A DNA stretch of 64,000 bases from Nematostella vectensis (lineage: Eukaryota > Cnidaria > Anthozoa > Actiniaria > Edwardsiidae). A model generated the notes under the pieces. It made no database searches. It worked only from the letters and a program-made list of their open reading frames with translations, and was not told the origin of the DNA. A program made the position numbers and the translations under genes. Position 1 is the first letter of the stretch. Each line of letters starts with the position of its first letter. This document shows, piece by piece, positions 56,301 to 63,399 of this stretch. The stretch spans positions 8,767,719 to 8,831,718 of the forward strand of contig NC_064046.1 in assembly GCF_932526225.1 (NCBI RefSeq), in the 5' to 3' direction.

Positions 56301-59076
56301 ATATATAGCTGAACCAATCAGCGCGCCCCATTCAAGTGCCCTTGGTTTTTTGTACCAATCAGGAGCCATGCCAAAATCCGGCATGAGAACATGCGATTTG
56401 AACAGTACTTGTATCAGGCCCTTGTCTTGTTTCTCGCAGGCGCGATAGAAACATAGGAGGGCCTGATACTCAGGTTAGACGCGGGAGAATTTTTAAACCT
56501 TATATAAATGTAATACGTGCTTAAAATAGAAAAAAAATTCGACACCTTAGATCCTGTCCCCACGTATCCGTTTTCGTTTGAAAACGCAACCTTTTTGTTC
56601 CGTTTTCAAAAAAGATTCGCGTCCACAAGAAGCGTTTTCATTTTGATACAACCCGTCCCCACTAAAACGCAAAAACGATACGAGAACGATAACAAGCTCT
56701 ACAGCGCATGCGTACTCGCGCGCCAAGTGGACTGGACCTGAGCTATCACGCCATCGTTATCGAAAGGTTCCGTTTTCGTCCGTCCCCACGTCACCGAAAG
56801 GGTATCGTTTTTAAATTGTTCCACTCTGGAGATCGTTTTCCAATTGTTCCGTTTTCGGTCATCGTTTTCGCGTTTCCGTGTGGACGATACCCGTAGCCGT
56901 ATCAAAAAGGTTGCGTTTTCAAACGAAAACGGATACGTGGGGACGGGGTCTTAATGCCACATAATAACATATAACACATAAATAATATATAGTACAATTA
57001 ATACACCATCCAGAGGCGGACCCAGGATATCGATATGGGGGGTGGATAATGGTCGGATAGACGGCTTATAACTGATCTAGTGGTTCTGGGTAAGTCACTA
57101 CGAAGATCTTACATATTTCAAGCTGAATTGGATTTGTCGCGTCAGCAAAGTCAAGCAGGCAAAGGCACATAGACAGTACCAACCCCCCCCCCCCCCCCCC
57201 CCCCGCTCCCTGTATCCGCCGCTGCCATCTGAAAATTTGGATTTTTTCCCAGGTAAAATTGCGTGACGCGTTGGTGAGCTCGTTACAGTTCGCGCAGGCA
57301 CGTGACGCAGAGCTCGCGTGGATTGATGGGCAGTTGGACATGAAGCTGGCTCCAGCCAATCAGGACTTGATGGGCGACAAGCCCGGTGAGGAGAAGATGG
57401 AGACTGATCAGGACGAGGCGCTAGATACTGTACCAGTATTGGAGCAGAACACGTCTAGTAAGGTAGGGGCAAAGTTTTTAAAAGACAGGTAGGGTAACAC
57501 CATTAAATTGATGGCTAAATTAGTGCTAGCAAAGTATTGTGCCGACGTTATGAATATGCGCCATCCCACCCCTGAATATCTTGTTCCGTTGATTGACATA
57601 TCGAAAGTTGCGGTCTCGTGTTTACGATAAACGCGTTTGTTTCAATAATTGATAGATGTCAGCCACGTGTCTATGTCCAGGATTCGTAGATCTCAGGTCA
57701 CGTGCCTGTGTAACGTTTGACAAATCTCAGGTCAAGCTTTTGTGTTTATGATCTTCAGATCGCGTGTTTATCATAATGATTGGTAGATACCTCCTCTTAC
57801 GTGTGTGTTTAATGATTGACAGATCGCAGGTAACGTTTTCATTTTAATGATTGGTAGATCAGGTCACGTATTTGTTTTAATGATTGACAGATCGCAGGTC
57901 ACGTGTCCGTGTTTATTAATGAGCCCCGCCTCTCCGACTTCAAGCAAGTGCTCAACAAGGCAGGCATTCAGGCGGAGTTCGCAGGCGGAGTCCTCATATG
58001 CAACAACGTGGTGTGCGTGCGTAGGGTGAGTCACCCAGGCTGCCTGCTGAGTAAGGCTTCGTTCTCACTAGGACGCAACGCGCATTATTTTCAGGCCCGT
58101 AGCCAGGATTTTGAGCGGGGTAATTCGTTTTTCCATTTCAGAGGACCAAATTTCCGGTATACCCCTCTCCTCGCCTTATTACATTAGGTAATCAATCCTG
58201 TATTTAAAATGTTATTAATAGGGTGCCTTTTAACATATAGCGATAATAATAAAGATAATTATTATAAAAAGATTTTTATAGTCATTTTAAAGACATATTG
58301 ATGTGTACGGTATATCTCTAGCCAAACGTTATATATTTTTGTTTGTTTTGAACCCCCCTAACCCCCCCCCCCCCCCACCCTGGCTACGGGCCTGATTTTC
58401 CCATTCTCACTGCAACCTACGCGCAAGAGAAAGCTGCTGGATTTTCTTTCGCTTGTGTCTGGCCGATTTTTACTTGTGTTGCGCTTGGGTTTGTTCTTGC
58501 TATTGCGCTTGCCTCCTAGTGTGAACCAGTCATTAAATAGCATGACTAGAACATCTACAGGCAAGCTAGAAAAACTACATATACGGCGTGGTGGAATCAC
58601 AAAAATGAATCAACACAAGGTTGACGTGGTCTGTTTTACGTATCTCTGAATATAGTGTAGCCTATATAAGTGAAGCCAACGAAATACTATTCTGCCTTTT
58701 GCATGTTGAAATTGTTTTGGCCGCTGTGTTCTTTGCTGGGAAAATTATACACCTATAGTATAAAAAAAAACGTTCTTTTCAACTTAGTTTTCAAATAGGT
58801 GTAAAACACACAATTTTAATTGTTAATTCATTCCTCAGTAGCGAATAGAACCATTAAGGTCCTAATTTTTTTATGTCATTACGAAGTTCTCCTTCGAGAA
58901 ACCTGTATTATACCCTAGTTTTTTCTACCGGTTTGGTTTATCAGTGTTTCGTCCATGACAATGTCGTGATTTTACCTTTGCAGAACGAGACGGGTCGAGT
59001 CGGACTCGAGGGAACTGTTTGCGAAGACTACTACACGATTCGGGACCTTCTGTATTCACAATATGCTATTGTCTAG
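44397..59076 (+). CDS. CPSF2: CPSF2 (CPSF100), cleavage and polyadenylation factor subunit 2
   Basis: CPSF2 is the inactive metallo-beta-lactamase/beta-CASP partner of the CPSF73 endonuclease in nuclear mRNA 3'-end formation. Twenty in-phase exons: 44397-44545, 45470-45629, 46137-46242, 46460-46705, 46865-46953, 47473-47571, 47830-47897, 48223-48277, 49362-49529, 50220-50320, 50793-50883, 51076-51176, 51401-51458, 52059-52107, 52221-52278, 52751-52838, 53672-53812, 57253-57457, 57898-58025, 58984-59076. They encode 750 residues (human 782). The start [12 protein letters not shown] and end [14 protein letters not shown] match human. The HxHxDH motif is replaced by [10 protein letters not shown], as expected for this non-catalytic paralogue. 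Exon 18 probably uses the donor TCTA-GTAAGG at 57458, since the next GT five bases on breaks the phase. Intron 17 hosts an antisense cupin gene. AATAAA is at 59477-59482. Confidence 0.95.
45763..45838 (+). ncRNA. tRNA-like remnant in CPSF2 intron 2
   Basis: TAACTAAGTGGTATAGG resembles an A box, and GGTTTAAACC flanked by GACCA and TGGTC resembles a T arm with its B box. A run of eight T follows at about 45830. Stems are incomplete, so this is at best a tRNA-derived SINE fragment. Confidence 0.3.
48680..48923. mobile_element. MITE with 24-bp terminal inverted repeats in CPSF2 intron 8
   Basis: The ends TGTGTAGTTCCAGAAAATAT(CCAT) and ATGGATATTTTCTGGAACTA(CACA) are exact inverted repeats. The 244-bp body is C/G-rich (CCCCCCATGGAGGGGG, CCCCTCTGGAATTTCC) and has internal inverted copies of GGAATTTCCAA. 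No coding capacity and no clear target duplication. Confidence 0.85.
49661..49796. repeat. Dispersed element, GGCGTAGCCAGG family
   Basis: It starts GCGGCGTAGCCAGGATTTTC and carries GGCATTTTCTCCTGAATTTT, TGCCTCATACATTTACTGTA and TTTTTGGCTGCCTGGG, matching the complement of 931-1089. Just after it, a 58-bp segment (CCATCACTGGGTTATA...TTTAGAACA) is duplicated in tandem at about 49798-49904. Confidence 0.65.
50386..50776. repeat. 16-bp tandem array in CPSF2 intron 10
   Basis: About 24 units of 16 bp alternate GCTGTCTAGGGATTGA, GTTGTCTAGGAATTGA and GCTGTCAAAGAATTGA, so there is a higher-order pattern of two or three unit types. The array stops 16 bp before CPSF2 exon 11 (50793) and so occupies the polypyrimidine and branch-point zone of that acceptor. 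Confidence 0.9.
54335..54711. mobile_element. MITE with about 33-bp imperfect terminal inverted repeats
   Basis: The left end TAGGGGTATTTCAACATGAT and the right end, read inverted, TAGAGTATCTTTACATGATT continue into CC-GGTTGAGCGC on both sides. The body is 377 bp, with further inverted GGGCTAG motifs, and has no ORF. It lies in CPSF2 intron 17, 34 bp downstream of the cupin gene stop, and may contribute that gene's 3' UTR. Confidence 0.8.
54745..55269 (-). CDS. Cupin-domain protein nested antisense in CPSF2 intron 17
   Basis: The chosen ATG at 55269 gives 174 residues; another in-frame ATG at 55335 would add 22. Residues about 10-36 ([20 protein letters not shown]) form a signal anchor or signal peptide. 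The C-terminal half is a small cupin: motif 1 is [17 protein letters not shown] (H-x-H-x4-E with trailing G) and motif 2 is [20 protein letters not shown] (G-x5-P-x3-H). Together these give the usual metal-binding His, His, Glu, His set. The protein ends YFGVAE. The gene is intronless and antisense to CPSF2. Possible functions include a small-molecule metal-dependent enzyme or sugar-isomerase-like binding protein; substrate cannot be told. The open frame upstream to 55608 lacks an ATG. Confidence 0.72.
   Translation of the reverse strand: MDYSWFSSSSSLWVKRLVFCLGLVKLLELFLSITKQVSNTSQSEQDRWQIQDGFLYSKLENSSEKLLSHGPRESRVRKRTIFGPNSIPRITGFSQGVIPKAASVERHVHESKYEAFMCVEGQGLFIVGTTAEPRDTDRVLDLEPGTCVVVAPRWYHSLESVGSDLVLLYFGVAE
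56550..56950. mobile_element. MITE with about 45-bp inverted repeats and TTA target duplication (PIF/Harbinger-like)
   Basis: The left end GATCCTGTCCCCACGTATCC continues GTTTTCGTTTGAAAACGCAA(CC); the right end is its near-perfect inverse finishing CGTGGGGACGGGGTC. TTA lies immediately before (56547-56549) and after (56951-56953), a 3-bp TWA-type duplication typical of PIF/Harbinger. The interior repeats CGTTTTCG-like motifs. ORFs here (56517-56905) are artefacts. It lies in CPSF2 intron 17. Confidence 0.82.
57013..57224. repeat. Small dispersed element with GGCGGAC/GTATCCGCC ends
   Basis: The left GAGGCGGACCCAGGATA and right TCCCTGTATCCGCCGCTG ends are imperfect inverted repeats, with a 22-base C run near the right end (57183-57204). 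It finishes about 28 bp before CPSF2 exon 18, pushing transposon sequence into the acceptor's upstream zone. Confidence 0.6.
57606..57925. repeat. Degenerate 36-bp array spanning the CPSF2 intron 18/exon 19 boundary
   Basis: About eight units follow the pattern TTAATGATTGACAGATCGCA then GGTCACGTGTnnGTGTT. The last unit contains the real acceptor (GATCGCAG at 57890-57897) and the first 26 bases or so of exon 19. Earlier units keep AGATCTCAGG or AGATCGCAGG, so several acceptor-like sites stand in a row. Confidence 0.8.
58093..58394. repeat. Inverted-repeat element with GGCCCGTAGCCAGG ends
   Basis: CAGGCCCGTAGCCAGG at the left and CCTGGCTACGGGCCTG at the right are exact inverted repeats. The interior ends with a long C run. 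It lies in CPSF2 intron 19 and is related in its ends to the GGCGTAGCCAGG family at 931 and 49661. Confidence 0.75.
58541..58652. repeat. Dispersed repeat copy, CAGGCAAGCT family
   Basis: It reads CATGACTAGAACATCTACAG then GCAAGCTAGAAAAACTAC, GGCGTGGTGGAATCACAA, AATCAACACAAGGTTGAC and GTTTTACGTATCTCTGAA. It is the third copy of the family seen at 5363 and 22565, here in CPSF2 intron 19. Confidence 0.55.
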
Positions 59077-59352
59077 AAGAAGACACAGCCTACCAGCGCA
59101 TCCGGGATTCACTACTACAAGATCCGGGACCTTTTGTATTTACAATATACTATTGTCTAGAAGAAGACACAGCTTACCAAGCGCATCCGGCATTCACTAC
59201 TACAAGATCCGGGACCTTTTGCATTTACAATATACTATTGTCTAGAAGAGGACACAGCCTACCAGCGCATCCGGCATTCACTACTACAAGATCTGGGACC
59301 TTCTGTATTCACAACATTTTATTGTCTAGAAGAAGACACAGCATTACAGCGT
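59027..59352 (+). repeat. Four tandem copies of the CPSF2 C-terminal coding end
   Basis: Units start at 59027, 59111, 59196 and 59280 (84-85 bp). Each contains about 50 nt equivalent to the last codons and stop of CPSF2, followed by about 35 nt of 3' UTR. The first unit is the real gene end (stop 59074-59076). Units 2 to 4 would encode YYKIRDLLYLQYTIV-like ends with their own TAG. They lie in the 3' UTR of CPSF2. Confidence 0.92.
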
Positions 59353-59476
59353 TACAACATTTTTCCCATCCATCCCTCTCCCCCCTCGAACCGACTCCCT
59401 ACACAAATACACCCATGTCAAGGATGAACTGCTTTGTTTTAGTAGCCCATGTAGTTAATGTACATAATACGTTGTC

Positions 59477-59482
59477 AATAAA
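59477..59482 (+). terminator. CPSF2 poly(A) signal
   Basis: A canonical AATAAA lies 401 bp after the CPSF2 stop, followed by a GT-rich stretch (TAGTTTTGTCTGC) suitable as a downstream element. It lies beyond the four-copy repeat, so the repeats would be transcribed in the 3' UTR. Confidence 0.6.
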
Positions 59483-60054
59483 GTAGTTTTGTCTGCTGCA
59501 TTTGTTTGTCTGGATATGCAAACTCCCAATCGCTTAAAGTTGACATCGAGGCACAAATGATTATAAGGGGGCGTGAATAGAAGACCCTAAAATACCATCA
59601 AAAACGTTTGTCCTCCCCGAGCCTTTGCAAGGGTCGACTTCCAGCTCGTTCCTGTGAGCTCGCGGTATGTGCCGGTGCGTAGCAAGCGCAAAGGGATTAG
59701 GAAAATGAGTGATAGACCCCGCGCCTCTGGCATGGAAAATAGAGCGGGTGTAGGGACAAAGGGGGGTTCCAGCCGACCTCGTTTTTATCAGTTTTACCCA
59801 AAGAAGAGCGCGCGCATTGCTGGCAATGGATATCACTTTTAGTGGGAAAATTACCCAGCTTCCAAAGTTAAAAATCAAAGAACTGAGAATCATAAAAAGG
59901 AATACTGATAATGCTATTTATATAAGACGCCAGAAATGCTTCCCGCTAAGGCTTACTGACTCTAGCTCTAAAATGATCGACACCTCGGCTAGCGCGCAAG
60001 GCTTTTCGGCCAACCAGAACGCGATTTACCTCATTAGCTTAAAACGTTTATTGA

Positions 60055-60141
60055 GGCTAAGTTCAAATGTACTATCCATGAGCCGTATTCAATTCAATGC
60101 ACTGAATACGGCTCATGGATAATACGACGTTTGAACTAGCC
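60055..60141. repeat. 87-bp near-perfect hairpin
   Basis: The arms GGCTAAGTTCAAATGT-ACTATCCATGAGCCGTATTCA and their inverse flank an 11-base loop. Arms are about 37-39 bases, with only a few mismatches or bulges. A further partial arm-like copy (GGCTACGTTTGAACTTAGC) lies near 60326. It could be a MITE remnant or a small-RNA precursor; there is no direct evidence of transcription. Confidence 0.6.
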
Positions 60142-61051
60142 TCCTCCGCAGGCGTCTCTAGTGTTGGAAAAAAAAAAAACACTGGGATAGAGAAAGATTT
60201 TTTATCCGAATTGGTATACCTGTGTCACTCTCCTCTTCTTCCCCGCCCTTCCGCCACCGCAAGCCCGGTCATGTTTTCCCTTGTTTTTCTCCCCTTTTCT
60301 TTTGCTTTAGAGATGCCTGGGAAGGAGGCTACGTTTGAACTTAGCTTGAGCGAACGTGTATACGGAAAAAAGCAGGGGGTCAGCTGCGCGCCTCGTCTCC
60401 GTCTTTCTTTATCCCAAACCCTTTGGTCTCGCTTCACAGGCTAAAGTAACAGGAATTTTGGTCAACCTTTGAAAAAAAGGCTGTGAACTGTAAGGCCTGG
60501 CTTGAGATTGAGATGTCAATCAAATTACATTAGAAAATATAAGCGCGCGCTGTCCTAGTTTCGTCTTCATTTCTTCTTTAGTTATTGCTGAAAACCGTTG
60601 TGTGTTACGTATTCCCGTCATCATTGTATTTCAACCTGGTAGTCAACTGATTATTTAGCCTCACGAAACAAAACTGCAAAATTTATCAAATATTTTTTTC
60701 AATTACAAGTAAACAATTTCCACATGAAATTGCTGGTGTCCACGTTGCTTAGACTTTTGCAAGCCACAATCTTTGAAAAAGAAGTCTTGACACCAAGATT
60801 TCCCACCTGCTTGGTAATGTTTTTGACCATTCAGAAAAAGGACAGGCCTTGATTGACATGAGGAAAATATGTTTGTAGTAGAAGCAAAGCCAGGTGTTTT
60901 TTTAGGAAAGAGGGGGTGTAAAAATCATGTTTGTATCCACTGTGCCCATTACTAGCTATGTGTCTGTGATATCAAAGAATGGGACTGAATCTATTTTATG
61001 GATTGTCAAACCTTTTAAATTAAAAAAGTGATGAATACTGAAAGGAAAATT

Positions 61052-62647
61052 CTATTTGCTGGCATAGCCATTGACAAAATATGCAACACAATAAAAAAAA
61101 TTCCTCATAAATACACTCTTGATTTTATCAGTTGGCATGTAGACCTTGTCCATTTCTAGTTTGCTAAAGCCAGCCATTTGTATGATTTTATCTGTATCTC
61201 TGTCACAATGACAGTTGCCAAAGAGACGAGGCCACACCCCCAGGTGACTTGAGAGTAATCTTTGCCATGATCGCCGCCAGGTTCCAGGTTTGTCTTGAAA
61301 GATAGTGAATGTTTAAATACAGGCAATTACATTTAAAACTGTAAGTGGAGAAACCCTACCAGTAAAGTAAATGATTTTAAAATCATCTGTATTCACCAAT
61401 GATGTGTTCAATAAAAAAGAAATGTAAGTGGAGAAATCTTACCAGTAAAGTAAATGATTTTTAAATAATCTGTATTCACCAATGATGTGTTCAATAAAAA
61501 AGAAATGTAAGTGGAGAAATACTACCAGTAAAGTAAATAATTTTTAAATCATCTGTACTCACCAATGATGTGTTCAATAAAAAAGAAACGTCCTCCCTAA
61601 AACGCAGAACAAATTTATTTAGTGAGAATGGGAATACCCTGGACATACTGTTCTCTAGCCAGTCAAATGCACCACAGGGGGACATCTTCTTTTTTCAGCC
61701 TTAACCCACCGTACCAAATATTCACAATTATAACTTGCTTATAGTTGGCAATCACACCCCTATCTGGATCAAAGGGGTGAGGGGGAAGCTGAATTATAGA
61801 GAATACATGAAAATATCTGTTATATGGGTCTAAAACCTCTCACCCCACCCCCTTTCTTCCCAAAAAAATATCCCTAAAAATACCCAAGAAGCCATAAAAA
61901 AAAACAATTCTAAGAGAAAAGCCTATTAAGCCTATTATTTTCCTGGATACCCGCTAAAAATACCTGATGCCCGATTTTGACCCCTAAAAAATATGACGAG
62001 CACCCCTATTAAGTCAACATGGGAAGAACCCCAACCCAGGGATCTAGGCCATCACATGGCTACAGGACTGTTTCCTACGTTGGTCTCTGTCAGGTCAAGT
62101 TTAATTGATAAATTACCGGTTTTAGAACTCTTTTTACTTCTTCTAATAGTTTGTCAAGTCCATCCTCCGGTACGGAACACAAAACATCAATGACAAACAC
62201 CGCCGCTAGTGAATCATCGGCTATCCTGCTTAAGTCCTCCCCTCCTTGTACTAAAAATGCCTTTAGCTTGACTTCAGGAAAGCGGTCCAACTCTTCTCTG
62301 AAGTATTTTTCCATGTGAGGGTTTGGGTCCAACGCGATGAATTCACTGCCCTTTGGCAAAGACAACATTCTCAAAGCACTGCCTGTTCCACATCCTATTT
62401 CAAGAACATCTCCTCCAATTTCCTCGGCTGTTTCCTTGATCCCTTTAAACATCGTAGTTTTCATATCTTTGAATGGCCCTGGTTTATCTTCCTTTTTTCG
62501 CGCCATCGTCAACAGTTTGGCAAAATAGCTTTTGTAAGCGCTAGTTGAGCAAAGAGCGTCAAGAAATCTGGAGCTCAATCCTGATTTCACCACAACAGAG
62601 ATGCCTATGACAGCTAGGCCGATGTTGGTTAAGTTAAAGAAGCTCAT
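61052..62647 (-). CDS. METTL7: METTL7-family methyltransferase
   Basis: METTL7A/B proteins are small membrane-anchored, SAM-dependent thiol methyltransferases of ER and lipid droplets. Three in-phase exons: 62647-62117, 61596-61563 (34 nt) and 61293-61052, encoding 268 residues (human about 244). The N-terminal IGLAVIGISVVVKSGL is a membrane anchor. Motif I is DVLEIGCGTGSAL, followed by FIALDPNPHM and DVLCSVPEDG. The tiny exon 2 supplies GGRFFFIEHII, joining RVLKP to DKPGTWRRSW as in human RPGG-FYFMEHV. Exon 3 gives FGNCHCDRDT and ends VNGYASK, like human YGYAVK. Without exon 2, the first-exon frame runs into a short false end at 62090. Substrate is inferred from family. It diverges from the gene at 63171. 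Confidence 0.88.
61313..61596. repeat. 83-bp tandem repeat containing METTL7 exon 2
   Basis: CACCAATGATGTGTTCAATA recurs at 61394, 61477 and 61560, a period of 83 bp. Only the 61560 copy has the intact acceptor (CTCC preceded by TTTTAG on the minus strand) and donor GTGAGT. The other two carry most of the exon body with GTGAAT at the donor and no acceptor. Confidence 0.88.
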
Positions 62648-63170
62648 AATATTTGCCTTTAGTTGTCGAATGTTGTTCTTGAGAATGTTCGAACGGTTAC
62701 TCTGCCGTGAAGAGACTAGGAAATATCTATTTATCTTTTTTGCCCGTTCGTGTCAAAAACAAAGCATTGTTCTTCACAAAATCTATTTTTTTTTAAAGAT
62801 TTTTAACTGAGAAGAAAAACATCGATATAGGTTTTATAAATCTGCAGATTTTTATAGCTTTCCTACTCCCATGGTGCCTTTCGGTTGGGGCTCGGCCCAG
62901 CTCCCCATCTGCACCTGTCTCCCAAGAAACAAAATGGCGTCCAACAGTTTGTTGTCAAGGAAGACGACATGGACAAAGTAGTTGTATTCGCCAATATTGG
63001 TCACTTTCTAGAATGAAGTAATATACTGTCAGGTCTCACTTAATATTTTCGACTTAAGAGTTTACGATCTCACGAAAAACTAGAAAACTGTGGTTTATTT
63101 GCTAAGACACTGTACTAAAAACTCAACATCAAATCGTATTGAAAGGACAAAAAACAGGAATTCAGCAGCC
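62648..63170. promoter_or_regulatory. Divergent promoter region, METTL7 and the 63171 gene
   Basis: The start codons are 523 bp apart on opposite strands. CAAAATGGCGTCC at 62931 resembles the YY1-type motif and opens a 15-codon upstream ORF on the plus strand ending at a TAG. No TATA box is evident. Confidence 0.5.
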
Positions 63171-63399
63171 ATGTCTCAGATGTCTTCGACAGACAGCGTT
63201 CGGCAAAGCCAGCAGTCAGTAAGATCGCCTACTGGGACTGCTAGTCCGTCTGAAAACGGCTCTGGTAGTCCGGAAGGCAGTCGGAGTCCGGAAGCTAGTT
63301 CGCCACCTCCCTCCGTTCAATCTCCAGATGGAGGGAGCAGTGTAGCTTCTCAGCCGGTGAAGAAGGAAGCGGGGCCTCCCCCCAAGCGCAGAGGCAAAG
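63171..63399 (+). CDS. First exon of an unidentified Ser/Pro-rich protein (partial)
   Basis: The ATG at 63171 (MSQMSSTDSVRQSQQSVRSP) opens 76 codons ending in a donor, GGCAAAG-GTATTA, at 63400. The frame is open from 63090, but that segment looks like 5' UTR. The peptide has repeated SPxxG and SPE units, then a basic VKKEAGPPPKRRGKG, typical of a disordered N-terminus of a nuclear protein. VKKE is a possible SUMO site. Later exons lie outside the window, so no family can be named. Confidence 0.55.

Larger units (their letters stand above)
59353..61051. other. Convergent intergenic region, CPSF2 and METTL7
   Basis: CPSF2 polyadenylation is likely directed by AATAAA at 59477-59482. Beyond it are GC-richer patches (59560-60470) with ORFs on both strands that show no motif, and a strong hairpin listed separately. 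I see no gene. Confidence 0.5.

Noticed and set aside
57458-57462. CPSF2 exon 18 ending at 57462 (AGTAAG before GTAGGG)
   Set aside because: That end is phase 0 and would put exon 19 out of frame. The donor at 57458 gives the phase needed for the conserved [12 protein letters not shown].
59561-60444. ORFs on both strands between CPSF2 and METTL7
   Set aside because: They overlap on opposite strands, lack motifs and lie in repeat-like GC-rich sequence. No splice or homology support.
62090-62647. METTL7 as a single-exon 185-residue protein ending VIYQLNLT
   Set aside because: The last codons read into the intron. The donor after RVLKP and two downstream exons restore the family C-terminus.
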